From the NCBI GenBank assembly GCA_963808545.1, contig CAWEGB010000010.1, positions 62,001-126,000 on the forward strand: a stretch of DNA of 64,000 nucleotides, given 5' to 3'. The notes below the pieces were generated by a model, which saw only the letters and a program-made list of their open reading frames with translations, was not told the DNA's origin and did no database searches. This stretch comes from JACVRW01 sp963808545 (lineage in GTDB: Bacteria > Actinomycetota > Thermoleophilia > Solirubrobacterales > Thermoleophilaceae). The translations under genes were made by a program, and so were the position numbers. Positions 16,923-23,350 of the stretch are shown in pieces. The stretch's first letter is position 1. The number at the start of each line of letters is the position of its first letter.

Positions 16923-17295
16923 GGGGGCGAAGCAGCTTCGACGTGGGGCTGTGCCGTCTCGATGTGGCGAGTCGAGGATTCCGGTTGGCCTCGTAAAAAA
17001 ATCCGGAAACCAATAATTGCGAACTCCGAGAAGCATGAGTTCGCCCTTGCCGCTTAATTAGGTGAGGGAGTCGCGCCGGGCGGCCCGCGGTCCGGGTTCG
17101 CGGCTTCAGATAGCGGGCTTACCCGAACGGCATGACCTGCGGTCGCGTCGGGGAAAATTCAGCAGGTATGGCGCCGGGGACGTGCCCCGCGGATCGACCG
17201 AACCGGTCGCCGAGATTCGACTCCGACGGGAACGCTCGTAGCAAGCATCGAGATGGAGTTCCGCGGACGCCGGGGCAGTACCGGCCGCCTCCACC
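16923..17295 (+). ncRNA. ssrA: Transfer-messenger RNA (tmRNA)
   Basis: The RNA rescues stalled ribosomes together with SmpB. The 5' GGGGGCG pairs with CGCCTCC (17286-17292) as a 7-bp acceptor stem with one G-U pair; discriminator A17293 is followed by CC then T, so the final A of CCA must be added. The tag frame starts at resume codon GCG 17019-17021 and reads ANSEKHEFALAA, stop TAA 17055-17057; the ALAA end is the usual degradation signal. GGAC, a 5-bp T-stem GCCGG/CCGGC and the acceptor strand are in register, but the 7-base T-loop is GGCAGTA instead of TTCRAYY. The D-loop region (AGCAGCTTCGAC) also departs from the usual GG-x-TTCGAC. Length is about 373 bases. Confidence 0.93.
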
Positions 17296-17307
17296 TCACA
17301 GAGCAAT

Positions 17308-17341
17308 ACGACCTGGCCCCCGAACTCGGGGGCCAGGTCGT
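17308..17341. terminator. Strong hairpin terminator after ssrA
   Basis: A perfect 14-bp stem, ACGACCTGGCCCCC and its complement, closes a 6-base loop GAACTC. It begins 12 bases after the tmRNA 3' end and sits 17 bases from the end of the convergent DUF1269 gene. It can therefore end transcription from both sides. It has no long U-run, which is common for terminators in high-GC actinobacteria. Confidence 0.88.
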
Positions 17342-17357
17342 TCGCAGGGGGTTCGGA

Positions 17358-17855
17358 TCAGGCCGAGCGTGAGCCGGCCGCCTGGAGGGCGGCCTCCAGG
17401 CTCGCCTCGGCGTCGTTCGAGAGAGAGCTCTGGATCACGTGGCCCTGCTCCTGCAGGTTGGGCAGGATCTTGTCGGCGGTCATGCTGCGCACGAGCACGA
17501 TCAGCGCGGCCGAGCCGGGTGTGAGCTTCTCGCCCAGCTCCTTCATGAAGCGGTCGTCAACTCCGTAGTCGGCCAGCGCTCCGCCCGCGGCGCCCGCGGC
17601 CGCACCCACGGCCATTCCGAGCAGCGGGGCCAGGAACAGGAGACCGATCAGGCCGCCCCAGAGGGCACCGCCGGCCGCTCCCACGGCGGCGGGGCTGGTG
17701 GCCTGGTGGAGCTTGACCTTCCCGTCCCCTTCGCGGGTGACGATCACTGCATCGTCGACCTCGATGATCTTGGCCTTGATGGCTTCGTCGAGCCGGCCGC
17801 GAACGCGTTCGGCGGTGGCGATGTCGGGATAGGCGATGGCTACCAGGTCGCTCAT
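17358..17855 (-). CDS. DUF1269 membrane-associated protein
   Basis: The 165-residue protein of the DUF1269 family starts SDLVAIAYPDIATAERVRGRL (a ferredoxin-like strand-helix unit). It then has VDDAVIVTREGDGKVKLHQ, a Gly/Ala-rich hydrophobic hairpin about 65-105 (ALWGGLIGLLFLAPLLGMAVGAAAGAAGG, probably membrane-embedded), and a second globular part GVDDRFMKELGEKLTPGSAALIVLV. The function of the family is unknown. ATG 17855 was chosen over an upstream start because GAGGAGG lies at the right distance. It converges on ssrA across the shared terminator. Confidence 0.85.
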   Translation of the reverse strand: MSDLVAIAYPDIATAERVRGRLDEAIKAKIIEVDDAVIVTREGDGKVKLHQATSPAAVGAAGGALWGGLIGLLFLAPLLGMAVGAAAGAAGGALADYGVDDRFMKELGEKLTPGSAALIVLVRSMTADKILPNLQEQGHVIQSSLSNDAEASLEAALQAAGSRSA

Positions 17856-17949
17856 GTGCTGAGTTGCTCCTCCTCGGTGGTTGAACACCGATTCAACCGG
17901 AGACGATGACCGGCCGCATCACCCGGAACGTGTGAGATGTCGCGGAGGC

Positions 17950-18813
17950 TCAGGCGTCGGGATCGGGCGCCAGCCGCGCGGCCAGCCGGTTCATCCCGCG
18001 CTCCTCGGCGGCCTGCGAGGCGCCCTTCAGGTCGGTGGGGCGGTCGGGCGGGAGCTTCACGTCCGCGTCGCGCAGCGTGGCGATGTCCTTGAAGCGCAGG
18101 AGCTCGTCACGCTGGTCGGTGAGGGCGGCGCGGACCCGCGGCCGCGATTCCCGCAGTGCGCCGTCGAGGGCGGCCTCCAGCGAGCCGTGTCGCTGGAGCA
18201 GATCGGCGGCGCCCTTCTCGCCGATCCCCTTGGCGCCGGGGATGCCGTCCGAGGGATCGCCTCGGAGGGCGATGAAGTCGGGCACCAGGGCGGGCTCCAC
18301 GCCGTAGCGCCGCTTGACCTCCTTCGGATCCACGATGTCCGCGCCCTGCCGGCCCGTGCTCACGTACAGGATCGTCACCGAGTCGTTCGCGCACTGGAAC
18401 ATGTCGCGGTCGCCGGTCATCACGAGGGTGGTGCCGCCGGCCTCCGACTCGCGGCGGGCGAAGGAGCCGAGCAGGTCGTCGGCCTCCAGGTTCTCGCTCA
18501 CCGCGATGGTCCAGCCGAAGGCCTCGAAGAAGTCGCGAGCATCGGCGAACTGGGGTGCGAGCTTGTCCGGCACCTCGGGCCGGTCGGCGTGATAGCCATC
18601 GAAGAGCTCGACGCGATAGTCCGCCGCGTCGGGCCCGAAGCACAGCACCACGGCGCGGGGATCGTGCTCCTCGATCTCGCGAAGCACCAGATTGGCCGTG
18701 CCCAGCAGGGCGTTGACGGGCCGCCCGTCCTTTCCCTTGATCGTGTCCGGGAGGGCGTAGAACGCGCGAAACAGCAGCGACGGGGCGTCGATCACGAGCA
18801 GGGGCTGGGCCAT
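17950..18813 (-). CDS. 5'-3' exonuclease (PolI N-domain-like, free-standing)
   Basis: This 287-residue flap-endonuclease/5' exonuclease homologue stands alone, without a polymerase domain. Acidic metal-site motifs: VIDAPSLLFRAFYA at the start, EADDLLGSFA mid-protein, VMTGDRDMFQ. The helix-hairpin-helix is GDPSDGIPGAKGIGEKGAADLLQRHGSLEAAL. The expected roles are removal of RNA primers or flaps in replication and repair; whether it backs up a full-length PolI elsewhere is unknown. It is divergent from the carotenoid oxygenase gene (49 bases between starts) and lies near udgX, so a repair theme is possible but not proven. Confidence 0.92.
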   Translation of the reverse strand: MAQPLLVIDAPSLLFRAFYALPDTIKGKDGRPVNALLGTANLVLREIEEHDPRAVVLCFGPDAADYRVELFDGYHADRPEVPDKLAPQFADARDFFEAFGWTIAVSENLEADDLLGSFARRESEAGGTTLVMTGDRDMFQCANDSVTILYVSTGRQGADIVDPKEVKRRYGVEPALVPDFIALRGDPSDGIPGAKGIGEKGAADLLQRHGSLEAALDGALRESRPRVRAALTDQRDELLRFKDIATLRDADVKLPPDRPTDLKGASQAAEERGMNRLAARLAPDPDA

Positions 18814-18862
18814 CGCACGCAGACGCTAGCTCCTCACGCCCCTCTATGAGACGATCGCCGCG

Positions 18863-20347
18863 ATGGCCCTCACCCGCAGGACGCTGCTCAAGCGCGGCGC
18901 CGGAGCGGCGGCCGTGGCCGCAACCTCGCTCGACGTGTCGGCCCTGGCGGCTCGCCGCGAGGCCGACTACCGCCTCGGCTTCTCGAGTCTCCGCCGCGAG
19001 GTGACGCTGCCCCGCCTGGAGGTGGACGGCCGCCTGCCTGACTGGCTGAGCGGGACGCTGGTGCGCAACGGGCCGGCCCAGTTCGAGGTGGGCGAGCGCG
19101 CCTTCGAGCACTGGTTCGACGGCCTGGGGATGCTGCACGCCTTCTCGTTCGAGCGCGGCCGGGTGGGCTATCGCAACCGCTTCCTGCGCAGCTCGGCCTG
19201 GGAGGCCGCGCGGGACGATCAGACGATTCGCTACTCCGAGTTCGCCACGGACCCGTGCCGCGCGATCTTCAACGGCGCCCAGTCGATGTTCGCCATCGCT
19301 CCCGTGCCGAACGCGAACGTCAACGTGGCCCGGATCGCCGACCGCTTCGCCGCCCTCACCGAGATCCCCATGCCGGTGCGCTTCGACCCCCGCCAGCTCA
19401 AGACGCTCGGAGTGGCCGGGGAGGTCCCGTTCGCCCAGCTCGGCACCGCCCACCCGCACCGCAGCCGCCGCGAGCGGCTCTTCTACGAGGTCAAGCTGCT
19501 CCCGCCTGCGGAGTACCACGTGCTGTCCCAGCGCGGCGCCCGCACCCGCACGGTGGCGAAGATCCCCGTCGAGCGGCCGGCCTACATGCACTCGTTCGGG
19601 CTCACCGAGCGTTACGTCGTGCTGGGCGAGAGCCCCTTCGTGGTCGACCCGCTCAAGCTGGCCACCGACTGGGAGCCCTTCATCCGCAACTACCGCTGGC
19701 GGCCGTCGCGTGGCGCCCACTTCATCGTCGTCGATCGCCGCAGCGGGCGCTGGCGGACATTCGAGACCGATCCCTTCTTCACCTTCCACCACGTGAACGC
19801 CTTCGAGAAAGGCAACCGCGTCTACGTGGACCTCATCGGCTACGACGACGCCGACCTCGTCGATGCGCTCTACCTCGAGCGGCTGCGCGGCGGCGGTCGA
19901 GCGGCCGACGTGGGCGCTCTGCGCCGCTACGAGATCGACCTGGGACGCCGCCGCGTGCGGACCCGTCAGCTGGTCGAGCCGGCGCTCGAGCTGCCGCGCG
20001 TCAACTACGGGCGGACCAATGGAGGGGACTACCGCTACGTCTACGGCGCCGGTCTGCGCAACGCCCGCACCAGCGGCTTCCTCGATCAGCTCGTGAAGGC
20101 CGACGTGCGTGAGGGGGAGGCCCGGATCTGGCGCGAGCGCGGCTGCTTCCCGGGGGAGGCCGTGTTCGTGCCCTCGCCCCGCGCCCGCACCGAAGACGAC
20201 GGCGTGGCGCTGTCGGTGGTGCTCGACACCCGCCGGCGCCGCTCCTTCCTGCTCGTGCTCGACGCGCGCTCCTTCACCGAGGTGGCGCGCGCCGAGGTGC
20301 CCCACCACATCCCGTTCGGCTTCCACGGCGAGCTGTTCCGGACCTAG
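18863..20347 (+). CDS. Carotenoid oxygenase (RPE65 / apocarotenoid cleavage family)
   Basis: The 494-residue non-haem Fe(II) dioxygenase family member has the four expected iron-binding histidines: H197 (GTAHPH), H243 (AYMHSFGLT), H309 (FTFHHVNAFE) and H488 (FGFHGELF). The N-terminus TRRTLLKRGAGAAAVAA is a twin-arginine-like signal, so the enzyme may be exported folded or kept at the membrane. Other family landmarks: RNGPAQFEV, HWFDGLGMLHAF, and the late EAVFVPSP. The substrate (carotenoid, stilbene or other) cannot be told. No carotenoid synthesis genes are in the window. udgX follows 41 bases after its stop on the same strand. Confidence 0.92.
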   Translation: MALTRRTLLKRGAGAAAVAATSLDVSALAARREADYRLGFSSLRREVTLPRLEVDGRLPDWLSGTLVRNGPAQFEVGERAFEHWFDGLGMLHAFSFERGRVGYRNRFLRSSAWEAARDDQTIRYSEFATDPCRAIFNGAQSMFAIAPVPNANVNVARIADRFAALTEIPMPVRFDPRQLKTLGVAGEVPFAQLGTAHPHRSRRERLFYEVKLLPPAEYHVLSQRGARTRTVAKIPVERPAYMHSFGLTERYVVLGESPFVVDPLKLATDWEPFIRNYRWRPSRGAHFIVVDRRSGRWRTFETDPFFTFHHVNAFEKGNRVYVDLIGYDDADLVDALYLERLRGGGRAADVGALRRYEIDLGRRRVRTRQLVEPALELPRVNYGRTNGGDYRYVYGAGLRNARTSGFLDQLVKADVREGEARIWRERGCFPGEAVFVPSPRARTEDDGVALSVVLDTRRRRSFLLVLDARSFTEVARAEVPHHIPFGFHGELFRT

Positions 20348-20388
20348 CTCCTGCGTTCCGCGGGCGGACCCCGGGTAGCCGCCGGACC

Positions 20389-21039
20389 ATGCAGCTGAAC
20401 ATGGACCCGGGCGACACCGAGCCCGACGACGCCACGCCGTTCCTGCCCGAGCGCACCGACCTCGATTCGCTGCGCGAGGCCGCCGCGGGCTGCCGAGGCT
20501 GCCACCTGTGGCGGCCCGCCGGCCCGACCGTGTTCGGAGAGGGCCGCGCGGAGGCGCGGGTGATGTTCGTGGGCGAGCAGCCCGGCGACCAGGAGGACCG
20601 GCAGGGCAGGCCGTTCGTCGGACCCGCCGGACGCGAGCTCGACCTCGCTCTCGAAGGGGCGGGGATCGAGCGCAGCGACGCCTACGTCACGAACGTGGTC
20701 AAGCACTTCAAGTTCGAGGAGCGCGGCGGCCGGCGCATCCATCAGACGCCGAAGCGATTCGAGATCAAGGCGTGCACCCCGTGGCTGTCCGAGGAGCTCC
20801 GGGCCGTGGCTCCCGAGGTCCTGGTGCTGCTCGGCGCCACCGCCGCCAAGGCTCTGCTCGGCAGCTCGTTCCGGCTGACCCGGCACCGCGGCGAGTTCCT
20901 CGACTCCGACCTGGCCGGTCTCGTCACGGCGACGATCCACCCCTCGGCCATCCTGCGCGGGCCGCAGGAGGAGCGCGACGAGCGCCGCGCCTCTCTGGTC
21001 CACGACCTGAAGCTGGTGGCCGGGGCGCTCGCGGGGTAA
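20389..21039 (+). CDS. udgX: UdgX family uracil-DNA glycosylase
   Basis: UdgX enzymes bind uracil in DNA and become covalently attached through a loop histidine. The 216-residue product has motif A GEQPGDQED, a [4Fe-4S] cysteine pair C35/C38 (GCRGCHLW) with C129 (KACTPWL), NVVKHFKFE, the hallmark loop RRIH with candidate nucleophile H118, and motif B HPSAILRGP. Compared with the mycobacterial protein as I recall it, the loop is shorter and the first Lys of KRRIH is Gly (GGRRIHQTP). Other family-4 UDGs lack this His loop, so the UdgX call is firm. Start ATG 20389; M5 is an alternative. Probably involved in uracil repair or tolerance. Confidence 0.92.
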   Translation: MQLNMDPGDTEPDDATPFLPERTDLDSLREAAAGCRGCHLWRPAGPTVFGEGRAEARVMFVGEQPGDQEDRQGRPFVGPAGRELDLALEGAGIERSDAYVTNVVKHFKFEERGGRRIHQTPKRFEIKACTPWLSEELRAVAPEVLVLLGATAAKALLGSSFRLTRHRGEFLDSDLAGLVTATIHPSAILRGPQEERDERRASLVHDLKLVAGALAG

Positions 21040-21063
21040 CCGGCCCCCGCCCCCGACGGAGCG

Positions 21064-21308
21064 ATGCCCGCCAAGCACACCGACGCAGCCGCCGGGGCCG
21101 ACGCGCGCCGGGCCGAGCGGTTCGTCCTCGCCGTCCACGAGGCACGCCTGCGCCAGTGGATCGCGCGTCGTCTGCCCGCGTGGGTCATGCCCGACCACCT
21201 CACCGCGCTGGGAGTGCTGGTGGCCTTCCGCTCGTGGGCCGCGCGGCCAAGAACCTCAGGCGGCTGGCCGAGCTCGAGCCGGCGGGCCGCTCAGCCCGAG
21301 TCGGCTGA
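21064..21308 (+). pseudogene. Remnant of CDP-alcohol phosphatidyltransferase
   Basis: The first 53 or so codons (RAERFVLAVHEARLRQWIARRLPAWVMPDHLTALGVLVA) look like the N-terminus of an actinobacterial CDP-alcohol phosphatidyltransferase, including the PDHLTALG entry to the first membrane helix. The reading then breaks down at about 21225 and the catalytic D-x2-D-G-x2-A-R signature is absent. In another frame the last stretch (RAAKNLRRLAELEP, stop 21308) resembles a basic C-terminal tail. An internal deletion with frame change would explain both. The end overlaps the convergent GntR gene. It is almost certainly non-functional as a transferase. Confidence 0.65.
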
Positions 21309-22139
21309 GCGGAGCGTCCGCGAGCGCTCAGCCACGGGCTGGAGGAAGTCGGGCAGCGGGCGCACCAGCCCCCTGCCCGTCTCTCGCTCCCAGATCTGCT
21401 CGAGCTGGGCGAGGTGCTCGTCCATGACCTCTTCGATGAGCTCGAAGTCGGCCGCGCGCACCGCGGCCAGCGTCCGCTCGTGGATCTCGATCGTCCAGTC
21501 GGGAACGAGCGGCGCGTGCATGGCCATGTCCCGGGCGATCTCGAGCTGACGCAGGAGCGTCCGCATCAGGCCCACGATCGTGGAGTTTCGGGTGGCCCGG
21601 GCCAGGGCGAGGTGGAACTTGAGGTCGAGTTGCAGGAACAGGTCCTCGTGACGGAGGAAGTCATCGCCGGCGGCGAGCTCGCGCTGGCGGTCGATGCTGT
21701 TGCTCATCACGGCGAAGTCGTCGTCGGAGGCGTGGGTGGCGGCGAGCTGCGCCACGCGCGGCTCCAGTAGCCGCCGGGCTTCGAGCACGCCCGCGATCTC
21801 CGAGAAGCGGATCTCCTGACGGGACTGCACGAGCTCGCGCGGCACCAGCTCCGAGGCCACGAAGATCCCGCCGGACTGCCCCCTTCGCACATTGAGCACT
21901 CCAGCTTCGGCCAGGGTCTTGATGGCTTCGCGCAGGGTAGGTCGGCTGATCCGCATCTGCGCGGCCAGCTCCCGCTCCGAGGGGAGGCGGTCACCGGTGT
22001 GCAGGTCGCCGCCCCTGATCTTCTCCGCGATCTGCTCGACAGCCTCCTCGAAGGTCCGGCGGGTGGCGACGGGGTCGAACGAGCGGTCCAAAGCCGCACC
22101 ACTATACGGCCGCCGTTCGCTTGCCTGCGCCGGGCTCAC
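21291..22139 (-). CDS. FadR-subfamily GntR transcriptional regulator
   Basis: The 282-residue regulator has an N-terminal winged helix-turn-helix (TFEEAVEQIAEKIRGGDLHTGDRLPSERELA, then RISRPTLREAIKTLAEAGVL and GGIFVAS). An FCD ligand-binding domain follows (about 110-260), with R-x-LLEP, a helical bundle, and conserved metal/ligand histidines (for example KFHLALARAT and DEHLAQLE). Its start overlaps the stop of the amino-acid dehydrogenase gene by four bases, so the two are co-expressed. It probably controls that gene and the divergent oxidoreductase through the repeats at 23228-23314. The likely ligand is a branched or aromatic amino or keto acid, by context only. Confidence 0.92.
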   Translation of the reverse strand: MSPAQASERRPYSGAALDRSFDPVATRRTFEEAVEQIAEKIRGGDLHTGDRLPSERELAAQMRISRPTLREAIKTLAEAGVLNVRRGQSGGIFVASELVPRELVQSRQEIRFSEIAGVLEARRLLEPRVAQLAATHASDDDFAVMSNSIDRQRELAAGDDFLRHEDLFLQLDLKFHLALARATRNSTIVGLMRTLLRQLEIARDMAMHAPLVPDWTIEIHERTLAAVRAADFELIEEVMDEHLAQLEQIWERETGRGLVRPLPDFLQPVAERSRTLRSADSG

Positions 22140-23221
22140 GCCGGGTTCACGCCCCCCGCGGCGGCGATGCGCTCACGGGCCTGACGCTCGGCCACCTCGA
22201 CGGGCGTGGAGCCCTCGAGCCGTGCGGTTTCGATAGCGGCGTCGAGGCGATCCATCGCGCCGGCGATCAGCTCGGCCTCGCGGGGGCCGCGCTCGTGGTG
22301 CCACTCGGCCGCCACGTGGATGAGACCGCCGCAGTTGGCGAGGAAGTCGGGTACGTAGAGGATCCCGCGACCGGCCAGCCGGTGGGCCACGTCGATTCCG
22401 GTGAGCTGGTTGTTGGCCGCCCCGGCGACGACGCGGCAACCGAGCGAGCCGGCCACGGCGTGGTCGATGCTCCCGCCGGCTGCGCAGGGTGCGAGCACGT
22501 CGAGCGGCAGGGCCATGATCACCTCCGCGTCGGCGACCTGGCCGCCGTGCTCGCTCACGAAGCGCTCGCAGCGTTCTCGGTCGAGGTCGCAGACCACCAG
22601 CGAGGCGCCGGCGTCGGCGAGTCGCGCGGCCAGGGCCCCGCCGACCTTGCCGAGCCCGATCACGCCCACCCGCCGGCCGTCAAGCTCCGCCGAGCCGGAG
22701 ACGTCGAGCAGGCCGTGCCCGATGGCCTGATAGACGCTCTCGGCGGTTACGGGAGAGGGGTCACCGCCCCCGCCCAGGGCCTCCGAGCGCCCGGTGACGA
22801 AGCGAGTGAACCGCGCGAGGTGATCCATGTCGGCGGTGGTGGTGCCGATGTCCTCGGCGGTGATGTAGGCCCCGCCGAGCTCCTCGATCACCTGGGCGGC
22901 AGTCTCGAGGCGCGCCTCGCGCATGTCGTGGCGGCCGTCGTCGATCATGACCGCCTTCCCGCCGCCCAGCGTGAGCCCGGCGGCGGACGCCTTGAGCGTC
23001 ATGGTGCGGGCCAGGCGCATCACGTCGTCGAGCGCCTCCCGCAGGCCGCCGGCGTAGCTCTTGAGCCGCATTCCGCCCAGGGCGGGGCCGAGCACCGTGG
23101 AGTGCACGGCGACGATGAAGCGGAGGCCGGTGGCGGCGTCCTGACGGATCACGATCTGCTCGTGGTCGTCGGCGCCGAGTTCGATCGCCTGGGCAGCCGC
23201 CGGTTGCGCGACAATGGTCAT
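22136..23221 (-). CDS. Leucine dehydrogenase-like amino acid dehydrogenase
   Basis: This 361-residue member of the Glu/Leu/Phe/Val dehydrogenase family performs NAD-linked oxidative deamination of an amino acid to its 2-keto acid. Seen: LGPALGGMRLKSY, catalytic-region lysines in MTLKASAAGLTLGGGKAVM (the GGGK Lys is the family signature), YITAEDIGTT, a Rossmann fold with GVIGLGKVGGALA, and ANNQLTG plus PDFLANCGGLI near the end. The short-chain GGMR pattern favours Leu/Val/Phe over Glu. The keto acid product could feed the indolepyruvate-type oxidoreductase encoded divergently, making a deamination/oxidative decarboxylation pair. Confidence 0.9.
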   Translation of the reverse strand: MTIVAQPAAAQAIELGADDHEQIVIRQDAATGLRFIVAVHSTVLGPALGGMRLKSYAGGLREALDDVMRLARTMTLKASAAGLTLGGGKAVMIDDGRHDMREARLETAAQVIEELGGAYITAEDIGTTTADMDHLARFTRFVTGRSEALGGGGDPSPVTAESVYQAIGHGLLDVSGSAELDGRRVGVIGLGKVGGALAARLADAGASLVVCDLDRERCERFVSEHGGQVADAEVIMALPLDVLAPCAAGGSIDHAVAGSLGCRVVAGAANNQLTGIDVAHRLAGRGILYVPDFLANCGGLIHVAAEWHHERGPREAELIAGAMDRLDAAIETARLEGSTPVEVAERQARERIAAAGGVNPA

Positions 23222-23227
23222 CTCAAC

Positions 23228-23314
23228 TGACCTTATACCCGACCATGACTGTTTACCAACGCTAGACCACGGACTTGACGGATCGCGTTCCGGGTACCAC
23301 CATTGGTAAGGTCA
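23228..23314. promoter_or_regulatory. Repeated half-sites between dehydrogenase and IOR genes
   Basis: Between the divergent genes, TGACCTTA (23228-23235) and its exact complement TAAGGTCA (23307-23314) flank the region. TTACCAA (23253-23259) is mirrored by TTGGTAA (23303-23309), and TACCA-CCAT-TGGTA forms a compact palindrome at 23295-23308. Such repeats fit cooperative binding of the GntR-type regulator encoded in the left operon. A TTGACG (23275-23280) may be part of a promoter for the right gene. Function is inferred. Confidence 0.5.
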
Positions 23315-23350
23315 CTTGCCCATACCCGGCCGGGAGGAGAAGGGAGCCGC

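Noticed and set aside
16833..17306. Short open frames within the tmRNA locus
   Set aside because: They lie on the opposite strand within a clear tmRNA with tag frame and acceptor stem; no protein features.
18107..20326. 739-codon minus-strand frame across the exonuclease and carotenoid oxygenase region
   Set aside because: Antisense to the oxygenase and out of frame with the exonuclease; no domain.
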